Source of the DNA: Clytia hemisphaerica
Lineage: Eukaryota > Cnidaria > Hydrozoa > Leptothecata > Clytiidae
NCBI GenBank assembly: GCA_902728285.1
Contig: CACVBU010000726.1
Span: 1,939,248-2,003,247, forward strand
Reading direction: 5' to 3'
Length of the DNA: 64,000 nucleotides
Shown: piece after piece, positions 1 to 11,200 of the stretch
Numbering within the stretch: position 1 is the first letter of the stretch
Layout of the letters: each line of letters opens with the position of its first letter
Made by a program: the position numbers and the translations under genes
Notes under the pieces: model-generated
The model's input: the letters and a program-made list of their open reading frames with translations, nothing else
Databases searched by the model: none
Told to the model about the DNA's origin: nothing

Positions 1-170
1 ACCCCTCGTTGAAACGAGAAAAGATAGAGCTTTCCAAAAAACCAAGTTTGACAGGGGGGTTTGAAAGTTTGAAAATCGGCCTAAAGTGCCTACGAAAACA
101 CCGAGATTTTGAATGGCCGTAAAGGTACTGTCATCATACAAAACACTTTTTCCAGTCAATGAATCAGCTC

Positions 171-537
171 ATCATCATAAGAATTTTACTCACGGCAGAC
201 ATCCTCATCCTACTTTTTGACCCGCATTTTCAAAATCCGATTAGACATTCTATAAGTATTTACAAATTTTGTATTCTGCTGTGCGAGTGTGGCTCAACGG
301 ATAGCGCGCTGGGTTTCTGATCAGAGATTCTTACATTTGGTGGGTTCGAATCCCGGTCGGGTCGATATTTGGAGAAAGTTTGAATTTGCAGTATCAAATT
401 CATAGAAAAGTTAGTAGAAATCAGAAAACAAGTCTCAGAAAGTCAGAAAATAGAAAAGGAGATAGAGAGATAGGAATTGGAAAAACAGAAGGGGGGTATG
501 AGGATGTCTGCCGTGAGTAAGATTCTCATCATAACCA
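171..537. mobile_element. Inverted-repeat element (MITE) containing a SINE
   Basis: Bases 171-210 and 498-537 are imperfect inverted repeats of about 40 bp, sharing the core CTCACGGCAGACATCCTCAT. Between them lie about 60 bp of unique sequence and a tRNA-headed SINE. This is seen directly. The outer ends are blurred and no target-site duplication was recognised, so the superfamily is unknown. Confidence 0.6.
277..480 (+). mobile_element. tRNA-headed SINE, family B, copy 1
   Basis: A tRNA-like head begins GCTGTGCGAGTGTGGCTCAA, with a pol III A box near 290-300 (TGGCTCAACGG) and a B box near 347 (GGTTCGAATCC). The tail is purine-rich and repetitive (variants of AAGTCTCAGAAA and GTCAGAAAA). Head and tail both match the minus-strand copy at 12660-12872, which makes this an interspersed SINE and not a tRNA gene. 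The acceptor stem does not pair. Confidence 0.7.
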
Positions 538-1972
538 GTCTGCCATTTTGTTTGTTTTGATTTGCAGAAGTAATATTGTAATTCGTGTTATAGTGTAATC
601 ACTATACTTTTTCTATAATTTGCATTTATAACACTCGCTTCAGCTTTTCAATGCTAAATCAAAACTGATAAAATGTAATACGCAATAATGGTAATAGCAT
701 ATTTAACGTATATAATATGAATATATGTATAACATTTACCGCTGTATAATTTACCGCCATATTTTTGCGGAACACTTAATTTGCCGGAAAGCCGATTACG
801 ACGCAAACACAAAAACAAAAACAATTCGCAAAAAATCGAGATTCCAGTCCAATATCTATGCGTGAAGCTATGAGTGCCTCCTCGTCGCTGCGCTCCTGCG
901 GGGGCAAAAATTCTAAAGTTTTCTCAGCATATTCCACATATGAATGGAAGTATTTTCAAAAGAGATTGGTTTTCAGAAACTTAAATCTGGGCTTAATAAT
1001 GTAGAGATGTTAAAGTTTTTCATGCAGCAAAACTTTTGTAAAACTGCTTTTCTTCTAGATTTGAGATCAGCAAGGTTTAAATCTTTTAACTATCCTATTG
1101 TATTTAACTGCTTTTCTTCTAGATGTTTAAATCATCTAACTAGCCTATTGTCATGGTTTTTGAACCAGTAGAAAAAATCTTATTTCTTTATTTTGAATGG
1201 GTGCTGAGAAAAAGTAAAAAAAAACCCGAAGTGGCCACTTACTTTTGAGACAGACTTTTTCTGATTTTTTTTTGAAAATAAGGAGCTCTCAAAAGTGCAT
1301 TTTGCTGCAATATTTAAAGGGCTCTTTTTTGATGTTTTTTGATTATTTCGAAGTCAAAAAAACGACAAAAAACAGCCTTTTGTTGGTCAACCAATAACAA
1401 ACTTTGTTTGATATCTTTTGATTGAATGAATATTTTTTTCAGTGATGATGATCTAAGATTGAAGAATTACTCCTGGTGGAAAAATCGCGAATTAGACGAA
1501 AATTTTTTCGCGAACGATGGCCTAGAAATTAAAATTTTGTACTTATTACCTTAAGGGAATTAATTTTCGCGAGACAGCTTTCCTCGCGAAATAATTTAAT
1601 CTTCGCGGGACTTATTTTCACGAAGAATTTAATTTCGCGAATAGGCGAATTTTTTCAGATTTTCACATTTTTCGTTAGTTTGATGACGAGATTAATATGT
1701 GTGTACGGTAGTCTCCATAACTGGAATGGCTACGAAGAATCAAAACTTAATTTTCGCGAATTTAGCGAGAATGAGTCTGAAAATTTTCGTGAGGGATTAT
1801 TCGTAGAAATTCGTCGCGAAAAGGCACTTTTCAGAGAACCTTGCCCTTTATCTTTCAGCAGAAAAATCAGATAAAATTAATTAAGCAATTTCACACAAAG
1901 TCCAGAATACCGCATTTTTAGTTAGTTTTTGGCCTAAATTTCCAGGGGGAGGGGGGGGTACAGACCAATAGC
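538..1972. other. AT-rich intergenic DNA, no gene seen
   Basis: No coding exon or homology is recognisable. The part from 1480 to 1830 is unusual in holding seven TCGCGA hexamers, several inside TTTTCGCGAA blocks, in otherwise AT-rich sequence. Similar TTAATTTCGCG-type blocks recur at 43430-43560, 52390-52535 and 61382-61702, so this is probably degenerate copies of that MITE family. Confidence 0.5.
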
Positions 1973-2358
1973 CAGGTGGTGGTGTCTATTTTCAGCGACC
2001 GTAGTACAGTGGTAGAGCATCCGGCTACGGTTCGCAAGGTTGTGGGTTCAACCCCCAGCCGGGTCATACCAAAGATTCCCAAAATGGTACTTGATGCCTC
2101 TCTGCTCGATGCTCGGCAACTAAGAGAAGGATCAAGGGTAAGTGGAGAAATCCAGGGAGAAAGAGTGGCGCCCTCCCCTACCTTCGGGTAGATAGCTATC
2201 GAAAGAGGAGCCTTCGGGTCGCCTCCGACTGCGGTCGCAGACTTACTATTTTTGCATTTAAAAAAAGTTAGTACCTGGTACTACTTTGAGGGTGGGGGTG
2301 TGCATTTTTCACTCTTCAAGCAAGTACAGGATACTATTTGGATAATTTTTCACAGACC
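1973..2358 (+). mobile_element. tRNA-headed SINE, family A, tandem unit 1
   Basis: A tRNA-like head at about 1996-2075 has an A box (TAGTACAGTGGTAGAGCATC) and a B box (GGGTTCAACCCC). It is followed by a body with the diagnostic stretch GGAGCCTTCGGGTCGCCTCC and CTGCGGTCGCAGACTTAC near 2205-2245. The 386-bp unit is repeated immediately downstream with almost no divergence. Related truncated copies lie at 37330-37423 and 44757-44970. Confidence 0.8.
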
Positions 2359-2744
2359 CAGGTGGTGGTGTTTATTTTCAGCGACCGTAGTACAGTGGTA
2401 GAGCATCCGGCTACGGTTCGCAAGGTTGTGGGTTCAACCCCCAGCCGGGTCATACCAAAGATTCCCAAAATGGTACTTGATGCCTCTCTGCTCGATGCTC
2501 GGCAACTAAGAGAAGGATCAAGGGTAAGTGGAGAAATCCAGGGAGAAAGAGTGGCGCCCTCCCCTACCTTCGGGTAGATAGCTATCGAAAGAGGAGCCTT
2601 CGGGTCGCCTCCGACTGCGGTCGCAGACTTACTATTTTTGCATTTAAAAAAAGTTAGTACCTGGTACTACTTTGAGGGTGGGGGTGTGCATTTTTCACTC
2701 TTCAAGCAAGTACAGGATACTATTTGGATAATTTTTCACAGAAT
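2359..2744 (+). mobile_element. tRNA-headed SINE, family A, tandem unit 2
   Basis: This is a near-identical 386-bp tandem copy of 1973-2358, down to the shared end CTATTTGGATAATTTTTCAC. One visible difference is GTGTTTATT against GTGTCTATT at the start. The whole unit is duplicated, flanks included, so this is a tandem duplication and not two separate insertions. Confidence 0.8.
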
Positions 2745-3150
2745 TTTGCTGTTTTTCAATAAAAAAGTAGTTTGCTGTAATATTTTGACTTTTTTCAAAT
2801 ATTAATTTTTTTAATTTGAAATTTTTTTAATCGACAAATTTTTTATCCGTTTTTGAGAATTTTTTTTGATGAAAAGACTTCCAAAATGGTCAAGAAGTGT
2901 GTGATGAAAATCAAAGGACAAAAGCTTCTGACTCCATCATTGACAGTTTGCTTGAATTATCTGTCAATTTTCAGTCTGAAAAACTAACAATAGTACCCCT
3001 CTCTTGGTCTAATCTGTAAAATTTAAGATTTTATGGGTGGTGTTCCTATTTTTTACAGCAAAAATGAAGTAGTACCAGGTACTAAATATGGGTGGGTGGT
3101 ACTAAACAAAATTTTAGTAAAAAATCAAGTTAGTGCCATATGGGTTGTTA
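2745..3150. other. Non-coding repeat-like stretch
   Basis: AT-rich sequence. Around 3070-3105 it contains GTAGTACCAGGTACTA and GGGTGGTACTA, resembling the 3' part of SINE family A (GTTAGTACCTGGTACTACTT). It is probably an old related fragment. No gene is visible. Confidence 0.35.
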
Positions 3151-5007
3151 TAGTAGGGGCCACTATGTCGCGAAAAAGCTTCCCGTGTGCAGCAGCTTGT
3201 GCAAAGGGATTTTATGATTGAATATTGTTCCTTGAATGTAGAAGATCAAAATTTGAGAGGTGGGGCCGGGTGTGACCACCGGTTGCCATGGAAACTGACG
3301 TCATTGGTTACTATGGCAACCAAAATAAAAGGTCATCAAAATTGAAATTTTTTGGTTTTTTGGAAAGAATACCTTCCAGTGAACAAAAAATATTATTACG
3401 AAAAAAGTCTGAAAATCCTTTTTAACCTTTAGACGCCGAGAGACGTACCACGTACGTCATATATACAGGCCGAGAGACGTACCACGTACGTTTTGATACT
3501 GGGGTCCTTTCAAAGTTTAATAAAATAAAGACCAGTTTGAATTTTTCTATTCTGTAAAATTTAGCAGACAGGATAGGGGTGAAGGTTCATTCATTCAAAA
3601 TTTTACGGGTCCTGCTTTTATACATCTCGAGATATCGGAACTCAATGTCGGTGTATTTTTCAAATGTCAACAAAACATCGTTTTAGTGGTGGACAGAGGG
3701 TGTTTGATGGATTTTTGGACTGAAAAGTCATGTTTATGTCTGGTTTTTTCTTGGTTTCAGCATATAAATATCATTATATGAGATAGAGAACCTTTATTGG
3801 CAGTTTCTATGTGGTTTGAAGGGGTTTTAGGGGGTATTTCCTGACATACATGCCTATCTCTAGCTCCAACAACTCAGGCTGTTTTGCCTCAGTTTTTTCA
3901 CTATTCTGGTGTTTTATTGCTTGAATTTACATGATAGAGAGTCTGTTATGATTATTGTAGTAATTTTACAGGTTTAGGGTAAGTGTAGGGCCAATTTTAG
4001 AGCAACGGGACCACTTAATTTACCTGTTGCGGCCAGAGTGTCGATTTTGGAGGAAAAGTGTGCTTCACCGAAACTTAGATTCTGAGATGAAATGAGCTTC
4101 TTCAGCCCTGAAATTTCACACAATGGTGGCTTATAACATAAACTAAAACCAAATAATTTTTCTGGGACCAATCCTTACCTTGTACCCACTTTTTTCATTC
4201 AATTTGTCAAAAAAAAGAAAAAAAGTGAAAAAATCGTAAACATGGAATTTTTACTGTTTTGATTTGAGGCTGTGGTGTCAGGTTTAAAAGGGTGACGAGG
4301 CATCTTTTTGGTATTATCTGAAATAATAGATCCTTAGCTTTTCAAAATGGGTTTACTTTTTACTTAAGCTTTAGCGGTTCAGATTTTATGACATTTTCCG
4401 CGAAACCTCCATTTTCATGAAAAAAACAGCGGCAGCAGCGCGCACTGTTTTTAAAAACAGCGGTGTCTAAAGGTTAAGAAGTCTATGAGCAAAAATTGAT
4501 ATTTTTAAATTTTGCCTGTAATGTTGGGCAAGCTCCAACCTTCGACAGGCAAAAAATGAAATTGTCAATTTTGACCGCTAGACTTTTTTTAACGAATTTT
4601 CAAACGTTTTCGTAATAATATTTTATGTTCACTGGAGGGTCTTCTTTTCAAAAAACCAAAAATTTTCGAATTTTGGCAAATTTTGATTTTTCGATGACGT
4701 CATTGTTTTATGACGTCATTTTGCCTTATTTCCTTTATATCTCCTAATATATTCATTTTCAGATATAGGTTGTGACCTTTTTCTTCATCAGTTTTTCATG
4801 CTCTTTCGAATGAAACAAAAAATTTTCAATTTTGACTTTTTATTTTGGTTGCCATAGTAACCAATGACGTCAGTTTCCATGGCAACGAGTAGTCACACCC
4901 GGCCCCACCTCTCAAATTTTGATCTTCTACATTCAAGGAACAATATTCAATCATAAAATCCCTTTGCACAAGCTGCTGCACACGGGAAGACATAGTGGCC
5001 TCTACTA
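3151..5007. mobile_element. Long-terminal-inverted-repeat DNA element, TTA target site
   Basis: The left arm (3151-3425) and right arm (4478-5007) are inverted copies of each other over about 275 bp, starting TAGTAGGGGCCACTATGTC on the left and ending with its complement on the right. TTA lies directly outside both ends (3148-3150 and 5008-5010), a 3-bp target-site duplication as made by PIF/Harbinger-type transposases. The arms are separated by a piggyBac-like insertion at 3426-4473. No transposase coding is seen, so it is non-autonomous. Confidence 0.65.
3426..4473. mobile_element. piggyBac-like MITE, nested
   Basis: The element starts CCTTTAGACGCCG and ends CGGTGTCTAAAGG, and both ends abut TTAA (3422-3425 and 4474-4477). 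TTAA target sites with CCY-type ends define the piggyBac group. Just inside the left end the string GAGAGACGTACCACGTACGT occurs twice, 36 bp apart. There is no open reading frame of transposase size, so it is non-autonomous. It interrupts the larger inverted-repeat element at 3151-5007. Confidence 0.7.
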
Positions 5008-5019
5008 TTAGTACCCTGC

Positions 5020-5155
5020 CTCTGTACCCCCCTGAAATTTCCCCAAAAATATTTTTTTTTGAAAATTGGGCTCCCTCACTTGAATCAGAAAAGAACAATG
5101 GGCCATAGCCAATCCTGAGAAAAGCTGGTAACAGACGAACAAAGGTTAAATTAAA
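5020..5155 (+). repeat. Interspersed repeat family J, copy 1
   Basis: Shares AGCCAATCCTGAGAAAAGCT and GGTAACAGACGAAC with 11270-11512, and as a reverse complement more loosely with 40986-41245. The other two copies end in an imperfect palindrome around GGACCTACC. The class is unknown. Confidence 0.5.
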
Positions 5156-5218
5156 GGATCCAATGAATCAAAAGAATAGACAAGCAATTCAAGGGTTTTT
5201 AACATCTTTGATAATTAT

Positions 5219-8200
5219 TTAAAATTTCTCAAAAGATTTTTTTGCACTGTTTGTTTTGGCGACCTTTAGTACGTTGAATCGAACAGTTTTGCTGAGTGGA
5301 CGGCATTGACCGACTGTCACTAAATCTCCATGTTGTACGTCACTAAAAAAGAAACAAAATACAATTTACACACCAAGTAAAACTAAAGGCCAGCACAAAT
5401 TCATCCAACTATTTGTATTGCGCCAATGTCAAATACTAACATAGCCACGCAAATGCATCCAAGATTGAAAGCAATAATACTGACGTCAGTCTCTTAAAAA
5501 TGCTGAAGGATCAAAGGATAGTTTTACTGCGATTAAACTTCATCCAACACTCATGGGTGCATTTAAACCAGTTTAAACGGAACAAACATTGGAGTGCATT
5601 TGAACCAGTCTTATCAAACAGCCTGATATTTTAAGATAATCTTGCTATCGTACACTTAAAATTGAGCGCCAGATTTAAAGTGAAACCTATTGCCAGATTT
5701 TGAAAAATATGCCGATTAAAAACAAAGGGCTAGATTCATCATAGATCCATCATTATAAATTCGGCATAAATTTAAAGCTTCAAACTTTTCCTTGTGGAGA
5801 AAGGATAAAAAGTTCTCAATAGCGCTTTAGGGCTTTAAACTCAAGTTACGCGGCCTAGCACGGTCCACCTGTTTTTTTACACAAATAACAGATTGAAACT
5901 AAAATTTACACCAAAATTTCGAAAATGATATCACTCGAAAACAAAGGAATCGCTAGAATCATCCGTCGTCAAAAATACGGCGCATATTTCCAGGCTTCAC
6001 TTTTTCTTACCTGAGAAAGGTTAAAGATTCGATTCTAGCCCTTTGGGCTTAGACTTCATTGGTGCCAACCCAAAGAAATAAAACTTACCGGAAGCAGGGT
6101 GACATGTGTGCAACAAGATTTTTGTGTCGTTTTTCGAATCTTTGGTATTTTTTGATGAAATGAAGGTAATCACGTCTGAGGGTAATAGTTCTCTTCATTT
6201 TCATGTTTTGAACAATTCCAGTTAAAATACGTCCTCTGATGCTAACGTTTCCGGTAAATGGACATTTTTTATCGATGAAAGTACCTTCGATGGCCTGACA
6301 GAAAAAAGAAACTGATTAATAAGACAGAATAAGAAGCAATTTTTGGATTGTTAGTATGAATTTGATACTTTTATTCAAATTTATCGCAAAGTGAATATCG
6401 ACGACTTAAAAGTTTACAATTAAAGAACTAAGTATCAAAGAACCAAGTGATAGATCAAATTTTTAGTTAGGATATCTACTTCCCAAATTACAAAACTCTC
6501 AAGCATTTCTAAACAGCATAGTGTCCTCCAGGGTTTGTTCCCCCACCAAATTCTTGATTTTTTTAAACCTCCCCCCTCTTTTTTTTCCCCCTATGACTTT
6601 TCAGTTTTTTAGTTTCCCCCCTCTTTTTTGCTTTCCCCCTAGAAAATTCTGAAAATATCATTTCCCCCCCATATACCCGTATAAATTTCTCAAATTTCAA
6701 CCTGACGCAGACGTAAAATTTTGCTGCAAAAGGAATACTAGACAAAATAGAACGAAAATTGGTTAATTTTCAATCATGATCTAATCACATGATATCATGT
6801 AGTGGACTGACTGGTTGCTGAGATAAAATTGAAGTGATTTCACACTTCCCCCCACCAAATTTGCCAACTATCGATGTTTTTCCCCTCTTTTTTCCCCCCC
6901 TTTACTATCCAAATTTTCATTTCTCCCCCTCACCCATTCAAAACTGGAAAATTGATTTCCCCCCCCCTTTATAAAGGGGGGGGAGGACACTATGATTAAC
7001 ATCTGATTAATAGTGTGGTCGTGTTACAAAAATACAGGCTGTTTGTAGGAAAAAAATAAGATCTAGCTGAAACTTTCTCAGACCTTCTCTATAGGATGCT
7101 TATACCTCAGGAAAAATTCCCCTAAAATCCCACTGGTGGAACATCTCTTTTTTGGGACATTTCTATTTTCCCCAGGCAAAATCCTAAGGGCGAAATTTTT
7201 TGAAAATTTCAAACTTATTTCCAGACAATATCATGTATACCATTCGAAAGCTCTCGAAAAACTATATAGAAGACTTTTAAACGGGTATAGTCGATTTCAT
7301 TACCTAACTCAAGATAATTCACGCAGAAGATGCTATTTATGGTCAATTTTGACCAAAGTGTGGCGAAAAGTGGAACTTGCGCATGAAATATCTCGAGTTA
7401 GGTAAGGAAATCAGCTATAACCGTTTAAAAGTCTTCTATATAGTTTTTCGAGAGCTTTCGAATGGTATACTTGATAATGTCTGAAAATGAGTTTGAAATT
7501 TTCAAAAAATTTCGCCCTTAGGGTTTTGCCTGGGGAAAAAAGAAATGTCCCAAAAAAGGGATGTTCCACCAGTGGGATTATAGGGGAATTTTTCCTGAGG
7601 CATAACCATCCTATAGGGAAGGTCTGGAGAAAGTTTCAGCTAGATCTTATTGTTTTCCCGTAAATTATGCTAAACGACCCCACTATAAAGACGTTGAAAA
7701 TGGGTCACAATTTCTTTCCTATATTATATCCAAGTATTTCTAGTTTGGCTGGCCCACCATGTTCAATAACAAAATGTTGTTTATTTTAAAGCAAAACTTA
7801 AAAACACTGTCAAGCGCAGTCGAACGTGCTAACCGCACTGGGCTCAACTTCAGTTGTGAGGCTAAAAATTATGACTAAGCCTTTAAAATGGAAATTTTGA
7901 AAATATGAAGAAAAAAAACACCCACAATGATCAAGTGTGCAAAATTCCGATCAAATCCAACCATTTTTGAAGTCTACAGCCCTCCCCAAAGTTTATTAGC
8001 CTTGTTTTGGTGCTAAAAACTCATGATCACACCTTTTAAATGGAAATTTTGAAAGAATGAAAATACCAACACCAGGCAGTCGGGAACACTATATGAAAAA
8101 GGCAACTATTGCCTTAACAGGAAATATTTTTCGAACGGGAAGGTGGAAAACTTCCCGAAATGACTAGACTTTCCAAATTGGGAAAGGAAAACAAATAATA

Positions 8201-11200
8201 TTCACCAGGTAGTTAAGAAATCCACCTGGTAATCGCTTCTTAATTCCTCTTTCCCTATTCCCAATTAAAAAACTTCCCTATTTGGAAACTTTTTCTTGAT
8301 AGGGAAACAAAAACTTGCTTTGTTTACAAAAATACTATTTCCTGTTCGGGAACGATGAAAAGTTCTTGACAGAAACGGGAAACAAAAAAGTGATGAAATT
8401 TTCAATCTGGAAACAGTTTCCTTTTCAGGTTATTTTCACCTTCCTGTTTGGGGTAGTATTTCCCGAACATAGTTGCCTTTTTCATGTACTCTCGGGTACC
8501 TAATAGCCGGGGGGGGGGGGGCGCTAATTAATTTTTTGAAAATTTTCCACCCAGGACATTCTTATTCCAACCCTCCCGCTTATTGATTTTTAGGAAAAAA
8601 TTTTCTGAAAGTCCCCTCTTTTGCCCTAATTCTGCTGTATTAGCCTCCTTTTCGAACATTTTCCACCCAGGACATTTTGATTCCGACCCCCCCCCGCTTA
8701 TTAAATTTTAGGATTTTTTCCAACCCCCCTGCTTATTCCAAACCCCCGGCTATTAGGTACCTGAGAGTAGTGGTACCGACTGCCAGGGATTCGCCTGAGG
8801 ATGAAGTTAGCAGCCTGCCCCAAAGTTTTACATACACAATTGTCAGATTCTAGCTCAACTGAAGTTGAGAAATGCTCTTTTTAAAACTAACAAGCTAGAT
8901 GCTGAATGGACCTACCTGATGATGAAAGTTAGATAGCAATGCAAGGAGAAAAATGAAAAAAATCAGTCAGAAAATATAGCGTTTAGTGAAAATGCATAAC
9001 GCAAAAAATTCATCATTGATTGTTGATGGGGGGGGGGGGGGAGAGGAAAGGGTTGCAAGGAAAAAAAAAATAGAAAGTTCTGGTTGCAAAAATCAGTTTT
9101 ATTGACAATTGGGGAAGTCTGCAATCTATGGTGGACTGAAAAACACTTCGAAAAATACTTCACTAATACACGTAATCAAGTAATGTTACATTTGTCACGA
9201 ATGATGACATGTGGCATTCCCTATCTACTTTGTGCTATACAAAGCGTAACAAGCGACGACTTACACATTTCATACTACACTTCCATGACTATTTGAAACA
9301 TAACCACACTTTATTATGAATGCGTGTCATACTATCATACTAAACTTACACATCACTCTCTACCATGATAACATAATACAAAGTGAGTATTGCAATATAC
9401 CCCTCAGGTAATGGTAATTGCAGTAATTTCGGTAATCACGGTAATCACGCCTTTACGCCACAATATATCGCCCTTTATAGCGCCACACCATAATAAGACA
9501 ATGTATACAATGTACCCCTCAGGTAATGGTAATTGCAGTAATTTCGGTAATCACGGTAATCACGCCCTTACGCCACAATATATCGCCCTTTATAGCGCCA
9601 CATCATAATAAGACATTGTATACAATATACCCCTCAGGTAATGGTAATTGCAGTAATTTCGGTAATCACGGTAATCACGCCCTTACGCCACAATATATCG
9701 CCCTTTATAGCGCCACATCATAATAAGACATTGTATACAATATACCCCTCAGGTAATGGTAATTGCAGTAATTTCGGTAATCACGGTAATCACGCCCTTA
9801 CGCCACAATGTATCGCCCTTTATAACGCCACACAATAATAAGACAATGTATACACTATACCCCTCAAGTAATGGTAATTGCAGTGATTTCGGTAATCACG
9901 GTAATCACGCCTTTACGCCACAATAAATCGCCCTTAATAACGCCACACCATAATAAGACAATGTGGCGTAAGGGTGTGATTACCGTGATTACCGAAATTA
10001 CTGCAATTACCATTACCTGAGGGGTACATTGTATACATTGTCTTATTATGGTGTGGCGCTATGAAGGGCGATATATTGTGGCTTAAGGGCGTGATTACCG
10101 TGATTACCAAAATTACTGCAATTACCATTACCTGAGGGGTATATTGTATACATTGTCTTATAATGGTGTGGCGCTATAAAGGGCGATATATTGTGGCGGA
10201 AGGGCGTGATTACCGTGATTACCGAAATTACTGCAATTACCATTACCTGAGGGGTATATTGTATACATTGTCTTATTATGGTGTGGCGCTATAAAGGGCG
10301 ATATATTGTGGCGTAAGGGCGTGATTACCGTGATTACCGAAATTACTGCAATTACCATTACCTGAGGGGTATATTGTATACAATGTCTTATTATGATGTG
10401 GCGCTATAAAGGGCGATATATTGTGGCGTAAGGGCGTGATTACCGTGATTACCGAAATTACTGCAATTACCATTACCTGAGGGGTACATTGTATACATTG
10501 TCTTATTATGGTGTGGCGCTATGAAGGGCGATATATTGTGGCTTAAGGGCGTGATTACCGTGATTACCGAAATTACTGCAATTACCATTACCTGAGGGGT
10601 ATATTGTATACATTGTCTTATAATGGTGTGGCGCTATAAAGGGCGATATATTGTGGCGGAAGGGCGTGATTACCGTGATTACCGAAATTACTGCAATTAC
10701 CATTACCTGAGGGGTATATTGTATACATTGTCTTATTATGGTGTGGTGTGGCGCTATAAAGGGCGATATATTGTGGCGTAAGGGCGTGATTACCGTGATT
10801 ACCGAAATTACTGCAATTACCATTACCTGAGGGGTATATTGTATACAAGGTCTTATTATGGTGTGGCGCTATAAAGGGCGATATATTGTGGCGTAAGGGC
10901 GTGATTACCGTGATTACCGAAATTACTGCAATTACCATTACTTGAGGGGTATATTGCAATACTCACTTTGTATTATGTTATCATGGTAGAGAGTGATGTG
11001 TAAGTTTAGTATGATAGTATGACACGCATTCATAATAAAGTGTGGTTATGTTTCAAATAGTCATGGAAGTGTAGTATGAAATGTGTAAGTCGTCGCTTGT
11101 TACGCTTTGTATAGCACAAAGTAGATAGGGAATGCCACATGTCATCATTCGTGACAAATGTAACATTACTTGATTACGTGTATTAGTGAAGTATTTTTCG

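Noticed and set aside
277-365. Functional tRNA genes at the SINE heads (277, 1996, 2382, 12850, 30937)
   Set aside because: Acceptor stems do not pair or carry insertions, and each head is followed by a SINE body shared with other copies.
1976-2577. Two similar 71- and 79-codon frames
   Set aside because: They are frames through the tandem SINE family A units.
7136-7405. 89-codon plus-strand frame
   Set aside because: It crosses the palindromic centre of a foldback MITE and has no domain or splice sites.
9398-10952. CRISPR-like array
   Set aside because: Repeats are 115 bp, directly adjacent and without unique spacers, and the sequence is an animal genome.
9390-10959. Many 64-113 codon open frames with near-identical peptides
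   Set aside because: They are translations of the 115-bp minisatellite in shifting frames on both strands. There is no start context, splicing or codon bias, and the repeat explains them fully.
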